A DNA stretch of 64,000 nucleotides from Rhizophagus clarus. Its lineage: Eukaryota; Glomeromycota; Glomeromycetes; Glomerales; Glomeraceae. A model generated the notes under the pieces. That model ran no database searches. It had not been told where the DNA came from and saw nothing but the letters and a program-made list of their open reading frames with translations. The stretch is from positions 1,054,001 through 1,118,000 of the forward strand of contig BLAL01000030.1 in NCBI GenBank assembly GCA_015698045.1, in the 5' to 3' direction. Positions 23,412 through 36,260 of this stretch are shown here, in pieces (positions within the stretch are counted from its first letter, which is position 1; each line of letters begins with the position of its first letter). Made by a program: the position numbers and the translations under genes.

Positions 23412-24045
23412 AACCGGACAATAATAGTAATTATGAATTACGAGAAAATCGATAATAGAAAGATCCGATATATAAATCGGCATAAACTATTTTTGAAATG
23501 TTTCTACCGAGCTAAAAAACCGGACAATAATAGTAATTATGAAAATCGATAATAGAAAGATCCGATATATAAATCGGCATAAACTATTTTTGAAATGTTT
23601 ATACTGAATTAAACTTGGCAATCCGATTTTAGGAGATTTGGCATGATTATTTAAAAATCGGCGTTCTGATTTTGCGAGAATCGGCAATTATAATTTTAAA
23701 ACGGTATTCCGATTTATGTCGATAAAAATAAAAGAATTTCCGATTGCCAACAATACGTGCCATAAAATCGGCAGCAAAATGCCATAAATAGGACAAATAT
23801 AGCTATAAACCGGCAGTCTTATTTTTAGCTATCGACATGTTTATTTTAAAATCGGAATGCCGATTTTCGCAAAATCTGCCAAAATCGGCATTCCAATTTT
23901 TTGTTCATAAATAACGTATTTCCGATCACAAACAATTCGCGCCATAAAATCGGCTTTAAAAAGCCACAAATCAGACAAATATATCCAAAAATCGGTTAAA
24001 AATCGGACTGCCGATTTTTGACGATTTTTTTTCATTCGACCTGTG
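23412..24045. repeat. CACTA right subterminal repeats and right TIR
   Basis: CCGGACAATAATAGTAATTA to about 23,505 is repeated at 23,520 with a 106-bp offset. From 23,560 to 24,022 AAATCGGC, GCCGATTTT and TCCGAT motifs recur more than a dozen times in both orientations. The last 23 bp are the inverted terminal repeat ending CGACCTGTG. Confidence 0.8.
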
Positions 24046-24048
24046 AAT

Positions 24049-25265
24049 GTTTTAGTGAATTTAAATTATATATTGATTAGTTTATTTAGTTAAAATCTAT
24101 TTGATATTTGTTATTAATTATTTTTCAATCAATTTTTTTTCATTAAATCATTATTCTGGTGTTTATTCTTACTTTTTTTTTTAAATAAACTAATTTTATA
24201 ATATTTTTATTCCTTTTTTTAGAAATTTCTTCTACTGGTTTCAGGTTAAAGAGGTAAATTTTTTTGAAAAAGGTCTTAAAAGTTTTTTTAAGTATTTTTT
24301 GGCTTAATTTTTCTTATGTAGGGATGGTTTTGATCGATTTTAATCGGTACTGCATCACATAATTGATGATTGGCAAATTCCTCAAATCAGTGCATATGTT
24401 CCAATTTTTGTAGGGAGTAAAATTTCCTTTTTGGGATTTTGTATAACGTCATGTGATAATATGGCCAATAAAAAAAGGTTACACGATTTAAATTTATTTA
24501 TACAGGTATTCTAAACGTTACAAATATTTTTAATTATATAGATATGATTTTTATTTATAATTAATATTAATATATCATTTATAAGATATTTATTTTTAAA
24601 ATTTGTATTTTAATATAAAATCAGTAGATGTAATCTCATATTTTATTAGTAATGTAATATTAATTTTAAACAAATTAATAATTAAAAAAATAATAATAAT
24701 AATTATTTTTATCTTTATTTATCTTATTATTTATCAATGTAATATAAAATTTTAATAATATAATATATGTAATAAATAATTAAATTTTACATTATTATAT
24801 AATTTTTATATATCCTTTATTTTACTTTAAACCATAATTCTTACTTATATTTAATAAATATTAATCTATTTTTAATACCAAAAAAAAAAAATTTAATATT
24901 AATTTTTAATAATTAATTTATTATTAAAAATAAAATAAATATAATAATTAAATTTAAAAATTTATAAATTATTATTTAAAATTTTATATATATATATTTT
25001 TTTTATTTTTAAAAATTTTATTTTATTAAATAAATATATTATTAAGAAAAAATTTTTATTTTAATTAAAATAATTTTTTTTTATTTTTAAAAAATTTTGT
25101 AATTATTTTTAAAAAATTTTGTAATTATTTTTAAAAAATTTTGTAATTATTTTTAAAAAATTTTGTAATTATTTTTGTTTATTATAATATTTATTTAAAT
25201 TTTCATATTTCAGTTATTTATATTATAAATTTTAATAAATATTTTAAAAAAAGAATCTTGCTAAT
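24049..25265. other. AT-rich spacer with 22-bp tandem repeat
   Basis: No gene is seen. At 25,080-25,180 a 22-bp unit (ATTTTTAAAAAATTTTGTAATT, shown here as two parts ATTTTTAAAAAA and TTTTGTAATT) occurs four times. Confidence 0.55.
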
Positions 25266-25269
25266 TTGC

Positions 25270-26837
25270 TCTCTGGGTGAAATCATCCAGGTGATTTCAC
25301 CTATACAAAATCAGGTGATTTCACACGTATAAACAATTTTACCCAGTGATTTCACTTATAATTAATTTATGAAATTTGATTAGTTAAAATTTATTGTAAA
25401 TTTCAATATTGCATACTTATGAAAAAATTTAATTTTTATTTGACATTTCCGTTAAATAATTAATCTGATATTACATATTACAAAAATAACAAAATTTATT
25501 ATATTAAATTATAACTTTATTTATTCAAATACTGTTTATCAAAGTACAATTATTTATCTTTAATGTAATTAGTACGTAATGATAATAATAATATAAAAAA
25601 AAGAAGTCTAACAATAATGATAAAAAAAAGAGATAAAATGGAAATAATAAAAAAGAATCATTAGAAACAAAAAAAACAATGGGAGATGAAATGGTGATGT
25701 AAAGCATAATTGAAGACAAAGAAAATAATATGGATGAAAAATATAGCAAAAAAAGGAAAGATAGTGAAAAGACAAGGAAAAGAACGTAAAAATAAAAAAG
25801 TATAGAATTGAAAACAAAAGGAAATAGGGACAAAGTGAAAGTGACAGAAATGAAAATAAAAAGATAATGAGAGAGGAGAAAGAAGACAAACAAAAAGATG
25901 ATAAGAATAAAATGATGATATGATAATAAGGGTGAAATAATAATGACGTAAAACAATTATGAGATGAAACAATGATGAGGATGAAATGATCATGAGAATG
26001 AAACAATAATAAGGACAAAATGTTGATGAGAACGAAATGATTATAAGAATGAAAGGAAAAAGGAGTGAAAATAAAAAGGAAAAAAAAAAAAAAGTGAAAA
26101 TAAAAAGAAAAAAGAAATAAATTAATAAAAAGACAAACCATAAAAAGAAGAAAAAATAGAGTTAATAAATTGAAATATGAAAACAAATTTGAAAAAAAAG
26201 ATTAGAGAAGAAAAAACACGATACCTTATTCACAAAACTAAAACCTAAAAAAAAAAGAAAAGAATTAAAAACAAGAAATAAATAGAAAACAAAAAAAAAG
26301 AGGAAAAAAAAGGAAGCAACATAATTTAATATAAAGCTGGAAGAAATTAAGATCTAAAAAGAAAAGAGAAATAAGAATTGGAAAGAAAAATGAAAACAAG
26401 GAAGAATGAAAAACAACATACCTTTGCCATAAAACTGAAAAAGCTTTAAAGATCTAAAAAGAAAAGAAAAGGAATTAGAAATAAAAATGAAAATGAAAAC
26501 GAAAGAAGAAAAAAGAAAATATATTTGCATACGTTTAACCAAGTAAAAGGGAGTGAAAAGGGATGAAAAAAAATGAAGAGAGTGAAAGGAATGAAAAAAA
26601 TGAGGGGAAGTGAAAAGAAATGAAAAAAAATGTAGAAGGAGTGAAAAAAAAATGAAGTAGGATGAAAAAAAAAATGAAAAACAGAAGATAATGGAAATAA
26701 AGAACTATTTGATGTGAAACTGGAAAAAAAATAAACAAAAAAACCTGCAAAAATTAATCAGGTCAAATCATCTATATCGAAATAATAAATTATAAAAAAT
26801 CAATCAGGTAATATCACCTGAGTTATATCATCTCTGG
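25270..26837. mobile_element. Purine-rich element (copy 2) with AGGTGATTTCACC ends
   Basis: The left end CTGGGTGAAATCATCCAGG then TGATTTCACCTATAC is partly mirrored at the right end (inverse: CAGAGATGATATAACTCAGG then TGATATTACCTGATT). Between them the plus strand is purine-rich GAAAATGAAAAGAAAG-type sequence starting at TCTTTAATGTAATTAGTACG (25,557). All long minus-strand frames are F/L/S-rich artefacts of the polypyrimidine strand. Two micro-exon-like modules lie at 26,220 and 26,418. Confidence 0.55.
26218..26445 (-). other. Two micro-exon-like modules
   Basis: On the minus strand: AGGTTTTAG, TTTTGTGAATAAG, GTATCGTG (26,220-26,245) and GCTTTTTCAG, TTTTATGGCAAAG, GTATGTTG (26,418-26,444). 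Both have acceptor, 13-nt block and donor in order after a polypyrimidine tract. They are 198 bp apart. Confidence 0.4.
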
Positions 26838-26839
26838 TT

Positions 26840-28478
26840 AAAACTAGTTATAATCTTAAAAAAATATTAAAAATAATAAAAAAGAAAAGAATTTTTTAAA
26901 AAAATAAAAAAATAATATTAGAAGCTTATATTTAATAATAAAATTAGTGTACTTATAAATCTTTTAATACTCAAAAAAAAAAAATAAAAAATAAATAAAC
27001 TGATAATTTTATTCTTTAAAATATTAGATTGTTAAAAATATTTATATAAAAAGTTATAAGTATTTAAATTAAATAATTTTTATATAATTAGCCTATTTTT
27101 AAATAAAAAAAATTATGTAAATAATTAATTTTCATAATTTAGACTGAAATTTTTATTAAATCATTTTCAAAATTTCAATTCAATCTATTATTTCTTTATT
27201 TTTCAAAGTTTATTTTCTTTTTTTTATCAATTTTCTTTTATATCTATGCGTATATTTTATTAATTTATTTTTTTTACAAATTTATGAGTTTTTATTGGCT
27301 ATTTATCATTCATATAATAAATTAAAAACTTAAAATAAAATTCAAATATTATTAAATATAAACTTTTAGTATTATATAAAATATTAATTAATAATTTAAA
27401 AAAACTAATTTTTTTTTAATTTAACATTAAAAATAATTTATTACCAATTTGTTAAACAATTTATTTAATTGCTAATTTATCTAAAATTGGCATTCTGCTA
27501 CTAATTAAATTTAGGGTAAAAAATTAAAAGTATTATTTTAAATTATCTTATAATTTATTGATTGAATTTCAATAAACCATTAAGTTATTTAGTAACTCTT
27601 AATGCTATTCTCAAAATAAAAAAAAAGATCTTTAAAATTAATTTGGTATATATATTGTAAGATAATTGTAAAAATCATTTTTTTATATATATATTAGATG
27701 CAATATGGTATTTTTTAAAAAAAGTTTTTTGCATTTAACTTATAATATACTAGTTAATATTAAAGTTTTTTTTTTATTTTAAAGAAAATATTGAAAGTTA
27801 TAAATAATATAAAGATCATCAAAATCCAATTACTAAAAATACAATAAACCAATTTAAAACTATTATTTTTAAAAAAAATTTCTTTTATTTAGAAAGTACT
27901 TTTAAGATACTTTATTTTAAAATATAAATTTCTAAAAATACATTTACTATATATTTTATAAAAAGTAAAATTTTTTTTTTATATATTTTTGTTATAGGAT
28001 GTAAGATTTAAATAAGTATCATACAAGGATGCAAGATATATATTATTATAAATTTATTATCATTTAATAGGTTTTAATAAAATAATTCTAATAAATTAAA
28101 GTTAACCAAATAATCAGTTATTTATTAATTTCAGGGATATAAGATTGATTGTATTTTGTTTTTTTTATAACTATTAAATGCTAAAATATTCTAAAAGAAT
28201 TAAATTAATTTAGTTTTACAACTATAAGAATATTTATGCTACTGAAAAATAACCAACAAATAATACACATATAGGTATAAAGGTGATGAATAGTTATTAT
28301 TTTTGTATCTCGATTAAAGCTCTTTTAAAAACGTGTTACTTTTAAATAAATAAGTCTTTATACTGTATATATTGTGTGAACAAACGGAATATTTAAAATA
28401 ATTAAATTTTTGTACTTTCACTGAATTATATAAGATATAAGAACTTTTAGTAGTATTAGATACAAATACTTTAAATAT
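26840..28478. other. AT-rich intergenic, nothing recognised
   Basis: More than 1.6 kb of A/T-rich sequence with frequent stops in all frames; no boundary, RNA or protein signal could be supported. Confidence 0.45.
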
Positions 28479-28762
28479 TTATATGAATTCATTCATAAAT
28501 GCTTTTTTTTTAAAGATCTCGTGTAATCTTTTAAATATTCGTATAGTACAATATAAACACTGATTATAATAAGATATGGCACCCAGCAGATGCGAAAATG
28601 CATCTAATATTTTAAAGATATATAAAATAAGCAAATTAGTACAAAGCTTTTCTCTACTTCTTTTATTTAATAATTACCTGCTTTAGCTGTTGTTGCTATT
28701 ATAAACGGTATTGCAATCAAGATTCCAATTTTAGGGTTAAAGTGCAAGGCAGGTTGATTCAT
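28479..28762 (-). CDS. Possible small spliced membrane protein, 69 aa
   Basis: Exon 28,762-28,678 (MNQPALHFNPKIGILIAIPF then IIATTAKA) joins exon 28,603-28,479 (DAFSHLLGAISYYNQ...KKAFMNEFI) in frame across a 74-nt intron. That intron has GTAATT, a textbook TACTAAT branch sequence and AATATTAG. One hydrophobic segment (about residues 12-27) could span a membrane; the tail is basic. An upstream 54-nt intron (28,906-28,853; GTAAGA...GTTTAG) precedes it but does not extend the frame. GC is higher than in the flanks. No family was recognised; the splice signals are the main support. Confidence 0.35.
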
Positions 28763-28906
28763 AAATGGAAGCTTGTGATTTCTTTTTGAGCATTCAAAAT
28801 TAGTAAATTAGTATTTACGCAACTAGTTTTTGATTGAACTGATGCAAACATCCTAAACCATGGTTTAATTAAGAAAAATTTACTGGATTTTAATATATTT
28901 TCTTAC

Positions 28907-30620
28907 CTTTTCGTCTGTATCATAAAAATGTCATATTTGCATAGTGAAATTGACATTCTTAAAGTATCGCTCAATCAATATAGATGAGACCCAATATCGA
29001 ATAATAAAGAACTATCACAAAACGTAAAATATACAATTAGAGTCAAAAAATGCAAAGAACAAAGAACAATATGAAAAAAAACTAACAAATATGCAACCCA
29101 TTTTTTATGGTATAAGAGGAATGCTAGATCTGTGTTATTGTTTACTAAACCAAACACTTTAATACTTTTTACTAGATAATGTATCTCGCTTGAATATAGC
29201 ACTAACTTTAATAAAATCTTTGAATTTGTAATGCGCGTTCGACCATTATGTTATTATGTCACGTGATAAACCAGGCTAAGTCATCTTGGAATAATTAAAT
29301 ATTGTAAATAGTAGTACGCATTAAAATGAGAGGGAAGTTTTTTATTTCTTTTAACGAGCAAGTAATCATAACTCAGCCACACAAATTCATGTTACACGAC
29401 TTTAAGTTTCTCTGAGTCATTTAATTTATTTATTTAGACGTAATTTTCGGGTGTAATATATCGTGTTGCTCTAACTCGGAATATCCGTTACGTAATCAAA
29501 AATCTACTTTTTTTTCCACTAAGGCTAATTATAATAAATACTTAATCGGGAAATATTAACGAGATATCGATAAGGGTTCCCAGGTCACTCCTCAAAATAA
29601 CGTAAAATTTTCATCATAAACTAAACTGTATTCGAAATGTTTATTTTTTAATATTAATCGAATAATCATTTCGATATAAAAAACATTTTATTACGTCAAT
29701 AACGTCATATTTAAAATTAATTATTATTTTTTTTTTTTTTTTTTATGCCGTAATTGTTTCACGGTTTTTTTACGATTAGGTTATCCAACATCATCGTTCT
29801 TAATCACACATTTCATGCATTTTCGTGAAACTTTGGTTGAAATTGTAATTTTTTCATTTTGTAACCAAACTTTTTATTAATTATATGTTTCGCTTAATAA
29901 TTTTAAAAATTTTATATTCTTAATAAAGTCAAGACTAATTTAGTCCGATGAATGAATGTAAATATTAATAAATTGATCGGTAGATGTAGTATAACAAAAA
30001 TAATGTTTCTAAATTTTCCAATTGGTCATTGACGAGATTTTAGTTTACTTTATATTTATCATTTAAACCAAATTTAATTATCTATTTTAACTAAAAATAA
30101 ATGCTAATACCAATAAAGTATAAAATTTTCCTTAAAGGAGTTTCATTGTTTTTATAATTTTTAACGTCACGTCAATATACTTTAGAATGATAAAAATCTT
30201 TATTTAATTGTTATAATTACCACAATAGCACCTAAAAATGTCTTAAATTATTAATTAAAAAAAAAAAAAAAAAAAAAAAAACAAAAAAAAAAGAATTAAC
30301 TATTAAATAATACCTAAAATTATTAAATATATTAAATATAAAAATCTACATATTATAATATATTAAATATTAAATTAATTCTTTTATTTTTGTTCACCTT
30401 CTTTTTCCTTGTTCGAAATAATTAAAACCTAACAAACAAATTGATATCATAATTAAATTTAGAATTTTCTTTTTTTTTTTTTTTTGCTTGAAACGAAAGG
30501 GGAAAATCTATCATAAATTTTTTTTTACGTAAGACTACATCTGTAAATCATATAAAAAGTAACCTTAAAAGACATATTATTTTTTTTTTTAAAATATAAA
30601 AACGAATCAAAAATTTTATT
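28907..30620. other. Intergenic, no supported gene
   Basis: Includes a hydrophobic minus-strand frame at 28,975-29,202 without recognisable domains, GC-richer patches at 29,220-29,480 with CACGTGATAAACC, and long A/T runs (A run near 30,257, T runs near 30,470). It may hold the 3' region of the kelch gene and an unrecognised promoter. Confidence 0.4.
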
Positions 30621-32208
30621 TTAAACATTGGAAAGCTCTTCTCTAATCCAACCCATAGTAATCTCTTGTTCTTCGATATCTCCTCGTTTTCTACCCATAA
30701 CGAAAATACCTTTATGGTCCATGTTAATAGCGATACACTCCATTTCAGGAAAATCGGCAATTTTAACTTGATCCCATCTTTTTTTATCAGGTATATATAG
30801 TTTACATAATTCCCAAGGGTTTTTAACGACTTCTCGTTGGTTTTCTCTTCTCTCTTCTTCATCGTGTCTATCATAATCTCTATTCCAATTATTTCTTTCA
30901 AAGCCTCCAAGGACTGCAACTCGTTTACCAACATTAAACATTGCTGCACCACACCTTCTACCTACGTTATTTCCAGTAGTAGTATGCCATTCTCCACCAA
31001 TACCGGATGAAAATGCTAAAGAAGTATTATTTCTCGGAGAAAAAATTTGTTGCCATTTTTCTAGTTGAAATGATGATGATATACGTGATCCATTACTGCC
31101 TTTACTACTTGTACTACTTTCTTCTGGAGTATTCTGTCCTTCATCTATTGAATCTTCTTGTTGTGGGGAATTAAACGTAAAACACCATAAATCATCATCA
31201 TCATGAATTCGAGACTCAGGAGTTGACGATGTTATTTGTTGTCCTCCATATATATATAAAGTATATTCTAAAACAGTTACAGAATGTAAACATCTAGCGT
31301 ATGGAACGTGATCATATGGACCCCGATACATCGTCCAAATCTTTGTCGATATATCATAAACGTGAAATTCTTTGATATCATATTCTTTTGGATTATCAGA
31401 ATCTATATTAGGAAAAATAGAGAAAAAGTGAAGATTTTCAAGAAAGAATCATAATAATAATAATAATAATAATAATGTAAAGAGTCTTACCATTCATAAG
31501 ACATCTTCCACCAAATAAAACAAGACATTGAGTACCTATAGCATTTAAAGAATGCAATTTACGTGCAGAAGGTATATCACCTCCTTGACCCATAACTTTT
31601 TTAAGCACCATTTTTATCGGATCTAACACATATAGAGTACCGGTGGGTTCACCAGTTAAACATTCACCACCAAAAAAATAAATCATTGACGAAATTGCTG
31701 CGGCAGCCGTCGATCGTAACGGTTGATAATGTGTTTCTATCTCAGGGACAAGATCCAACTTTTTATCTTCGGTATCGTCCGATGATTCGTTATCATCTTC
31801 TGATTCAAATTCGACGAATGTAACCTTTACTCTTTTCCAACTTAATGGAATTACTTCAAAATCTAATATCCAACAAACTGGAGATTCTTCCTCAAAAATC
31901 GTTAAATATAATTTACCATTGAGTAATGCGCCATCACGATAATTTGCAGCGGGAGGTGCATTTGGTACATTTTCTCTTTCGGTAATTTCGGTAGATTCAT
32001 GACTAGGAACTTTGTGAACATCGATAATATTTAAAGGATACCATTTTGGTAACGCGTAACCAACATGATAAATTCTAAAAACTCTATAAAGCCACGAACA
32101 TGTCAATGCAAATTTTAATTGTTCCTTCTCAGTCATGTATTCAAAAATATAATAAAGAGCTTCGATAGGTAATAACTTGCAAAAATAATTTGCTGGGGCA
32201 GAACTCAT
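30621..32208 (-). CDS. F-box/kelch-repeat protein, 499 aa, two exons
   Basis: Likely a substrate adaptor of an SCF ubiquitin ligase, or a related scaffold. Exons 32,208-31,491 and 31,402-30,621 join in frame (CLMN to DSDNPKEYDI) over an 88-nt intron, GTAAGAC to AATATAG. Residues 11-45 (LLPIEALYYIFEYMTEKEQL then KFALTCSWLYRVF) fit an F-box. An acidic loop lies at about 134-149. Kelch-type Gly-Gly pairs occur at 180-181 (YFFGGECLTG), 233-234 (VLFGGRCLMN), 292-293 (YIYGGQQ) and 405-406 (VLGGFERN), each in a hydrophobic strand context, so a beta-propeller is probable, perhaps with fewer than six clear blades. An (AAT)n run lies in the intron. The start has no in-frame upstream ATG close by. The family is expanded in these fungi; the substrate is unknown. 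Confidence 0.85.
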
Positions 32209-35200
32209 TTGAACATAAAAAGAAGGTTGAGGAGGAAGGAAGGGAAATAGAATATTATATTTATAAAGGAGCGTAAAAAAAAAAAAAAAATATAAACGAA
32301 TTTAAGATTTAATCTCTTTTTTTTTTATTATTATTATAATTATTTTTTCTTTCTTTTTACCGAATGAAATGTTTATTCGCAAAGTGATGGGATGACTGTC
32401 GACTTTGAAGTAATTTATAGAAAATTCGCGAAATACAACCAGCCACAGTGTACACTAGAAAACCTTTTTGACTGGCACACAGCAAAGACTGGGTACGTAA
32501 AATATTAATATTAAAAACATTAATCAAATTGTTATCTGTAATAAAAATTGTGAATAACATAACAAATCAGGAAGACCGCTTACAAACTTCAGCCTAATAA
32601 AATATCTACAATATATATATATATATTATTATTAATAATTATTTATTAATATTATTATTTTGTTAATATAATTGATTAACTAACTAAACCAAAAATATAC
32701 TATAAATTCACTTCTTTTAGGAACTGATTTTGGAAAATTTACCTTGAAAACTTGAATTTAATTGAGTGCAAGGACGTGAAATTGATGGTAGCAAAATTTA
32801 GCCATTTACGAATTAAATCACTTGGCAAACAACCTTGTGATTTAATTATGGTTAAATTTGTGCTAATTTTCTCTCCGAGAATAAAAGAACCAAAAATGAA
32901 CTATGAAAGAAAATCACGCATGAAAAAAAAGTATGTTTATATAATTTTTTTTTTTTTTGCAGGCCTTTTTTTTTTTTGTTTGGTCATTAATCCTCACTTT
33001 TTTTTTTTTTTAAGTTAGTGAGATGTAATTGCGTCATATCTGTATGGTTTAACCAAAGTAAGCAACAAACAAATAACAATAATTCATTCATTATACCTTA
33101 TATAATTTAAAAATTTTTTAATTATGCAATAAATATTTAATTTTTTAAAATTATTCCCCGTTAATAATGTATACGTTACAAGGCAGCCGCAGTTCTTTTT
33201 ATTACTAGATTTGTGTTAAATCGTGCACATTCGTTTGCCATTTAAGATTAGTATGACGATATCTATGATTCATTAATTACAATTTAAATGAAAAAAAAAA
33301 AATTTTTTTTTTATTATGTATAACATAATAATTAGATTCTGCGGAAAAATTATTACTATGTCGTCAAACCACGAGGATCATTATAAGTTATGTGCCCCAG
33401 CACCGGTTTTGCCATATTAAGCCACCAAGAATATAAAGCGAAAAACATTGTTTTTAAAGTGACCCAACCGATTAATGAAGACCGGGACCTAACCTATTTC
33501 ATTAATCAATTGTCAGCCCGCGATCTTTTTTACAAAGAAACTTACCAATGATTAAGTTGCATTTTTAAATCAAAAAAAAAAAGGTTTGTGATAAAGAATT
33601 TCCCAAATCGGCACCTGATAAGAGAATTTTTACCCCCGAGTAAATCGGTGCCAATCTTACTTGATAATTCCTAAAAATAATCAAAGTTATAAATATAATT
33701 TAGACTAAAACTAAAATAAATTTTAAAAGGAATTTTTTTTTTTTTTTGGAGGAAATTTCTTAATCACGCATTTTATATTTTTATGGTAAGTCTCAAAAAG
33801 TATAAATGTAGAAATTGATAGAAATTTGTAGAATTATCATGAAAAATTTTATTACACTCAGTGACAACGATGATTGGTAAACATTAAATTTGTATCTCGT
33901 ACAATCAGCTGATATTTTGTTCCATTACATAATTTGGAAATTTCTAGCCTACATTACATAAGTATTTAACGAACGAAAAAATTTTTTAATTTCTTTAGAA
34001 TAAATCGCAGTATTTTACGTAAATTATAAGAAAAAATTGCTCATTCGTCCTTTTGTATCGATAAGATGGCTAAAAAAAAATTCGGTCAAGTCCTGAGTTT
34101 ACGCCACAACTCGAGCTGTTTACGCCATAGCCAAATGTTATAATGTTACAAGAAAAATTGTAAGTATCTATAAAAAATGACCATACTGACACATCATTGA
34201 ATTTTTGGACTTGAGAAATTTTCGACATTAATGCCTAAACCATATATGCCAAAATAGTATTAGGCGTTTGTTATTTATAATAATCCTCGGAGAATAAATG
34301 AATTGACCTCCACTTTGATAAATACTTTTATTCTCAATTTTTAATTTACTCACAATATTTATCAATTTCAATATAACGCCATTGAAAGTTAAGCCACATA
34401 TTTTCTTGTTTTAGATCCTCATACAGTTAGTTCATTTTGACCTTCTATCGGATATTGGATAAATTAAATATCCTTAATATTGTATACTACTAACATAAAA
34501 AATTTGGTATACCAACATTCTATTAAAAAAAAAACGTCTTAGTAAAAAAAACTATTATAAATGATCCGGGCGAAATAAAAAATGTGAGCAATTAGTCAAT
34601 TACGGCGGCCGGAGTTAGGAGATATTGTTATTGTAATACAACGTGTAACGAAAAAATTGATTTGCATATTCTCTCCTTTTAATAATATTATATTTTTAAG
34701 TTATCTTTTATCAACAAAACTGATTAATAACATATACAGTAAGTGAATACCTTAAATCAATATTATAATCTCTAAACCTTATATTTTTTGGATTCTTAGC
34801 AAATCTACTGTCAAGAAATCCTTATCCCCACAAATTATCATTTAAGGAGTGATTAGATTAATTTAGTCTTTCAATTTAATATTATAATACAAATTCTAAT
34901 GGAAGTATATATAGTATTACCATTTTTATATAAAGTAAAAATGGTGTATTTTCAATTAGGGATTTATTAATCCACTTAACATTATAATATAAATTTTAAT
35001 GAAAGTATAGATAAACTATAATGATAATAAGTTTTTTAACTTCATTTATCAGATATAAAATTTTTTGCATATTTATTATAGCAAATTTTATAATTTTAAA
35101 AATTAAATTTTATAGGATCCTGGACATTACTGATACAACTCATAATCATAAAAAAGAGCAAATTGATGTGAAATTTAGAAGCCAAAAAACATGTTTTTTT

Positions 35201-36260
35201 GCAATTTTTTCGTCAACTAATGATCCAAATTAGATGAACTTTTTTTTAAAATGTAGCTCTCAATAAGATCTACAAAATAAAAAAGTTTATCGCAATTAAT
35301 TAAATAGATGGCGAGATATCCTTAAAAAACTAAAGGAGCAAATTGGCTTAATTTTGAGAAAAATGGGTAAAAAAAAAATATGAGTTATTTTAGTAATTCT
35401 GGGGTCCTAATTTTATATAAAAAAAGTTTGTATTTGAATTTAGTAAATTATGTAATGATTATTAAATTACTATTATAAAATCTCTAATTTAATAATTTTA
35501 CAAATTTATAATATAAAATAATCCTATTATAAATCTTATAATCTTATATTAAAGTATACCATTTTTTTGTTTCTATTACTTAATAACAGTTTTTTTTCTC
35601 TAAAAATTATAATTTATAATAAATAAAACCAAAAAATTAAGAATTATTTTACTTTTTATATTATTTTTATTATTAATTTTGTAATTTCTTTTAATATTTG
35701 AAAATACTAAAAAAATATATATCAAAAAACTCAAAATAAAAAATGATTTATCATAAAAAACTATACTTAATAATTTCACATTTTTATAAATATAATTATT
35801 AATAATATAAATTATAAAATTTGAAAATTTGAAAAATTTTTGATTTTTTTTAATATAATTAAAAAATAAATTCATAATTATATTAAATTAAATAATAAAA
35901 TAATATCAGAAAATATATTACATAAAATTATTAAATATCAAATCAAAATTTAATAATATAAATATAGTAGTTATTATTCTAAATAGATTTTATAGTTTTT
36001 GCTTATAAAAAATCTGTAATATTTACTATTCTTTTAATTAAATTAAATATATAATTTGAAATACTATATTTATGATATATAAGTTTACTATATTAATATT
36101 ATTTATAGTGATTTTCAAATTAATATGATCAAGTAATTTATCAATCAATTATATCCAAAAATACTGAAAACACTAAAAATAATAAAAATAACTGAAAATA
36201 ATTTTTTTTTTGTGTTTCACTAATCTTCTGATTATTTTCAAATAAAATAAGTAAATTATT
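32209..36260. other. Intergenic, no supported gene
   Basis: About 4 kb. Its first 60 bp, GGTTGAGGAGGAAGGAAGGG-like, are the leader of the kelch gene. Patches of higher GC at 33,330-33,660 and 34,060-34,260 carry only very short frames (MSSNHEDHYKLCAPAPVLPY at 33,359; MAKKKFGQVLSLRHNSSC at 34,064) and a duplicated GTTTACGCCA. From 34,700 on it is A/T-rich. No tRNA or domain was recognised. Confidence 0.4.

Larger units (their letters stand above)
14260..24045. mobile_element. Complete CACTA (EnSpm/CMC) DNA transposon, 9786 bp
   Basis: The left end starts CACAGGTCGAATGAAA and the right end is its exact inverse over 23 bp (14,260-14,282 and 24,023-24,045). AAT flanks both ends (14,257-14,259 and 24,046-24,048), the 3-bp duplication expected of CACTA elements. 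Both ends carry subterminal arrays of CCGATTTTT/AAATCGGC motifs. Inside are two divergent genes: a Tnp2-type transposase (minus) and a six-exon RS/acidic protein (plus). The overall plan parallels plant En/Spm (TnpD plus TnpA). The transposase looks whole; the partner gene has one in-frame stop. Confidence 0.93.

Noticed and set aside
25525-26750. Several minus-strand hydrophobic frames up to 192 codons
   Set aside because: Translation of a polypyrimidine tract always gives F/L/S-rich chains; the same happens in copies 3, 4 and 5.
28975-29202. 75-codon hydrophobic minus frame
   Set aside because: Composition-driven; splice signals nearby do not connect it in frame to the 69-aa candidate.
32357-33018. 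67- and 88-codon frames upstream of the kelch gene
   Set aside because: No domain, low complexity at one end, and no supporting splice or promoter signals.
33601-33660. Possible tRNA-like GC patch
   Set aside because: No cloverleaf pairing or conserved T-loop could be laid out.
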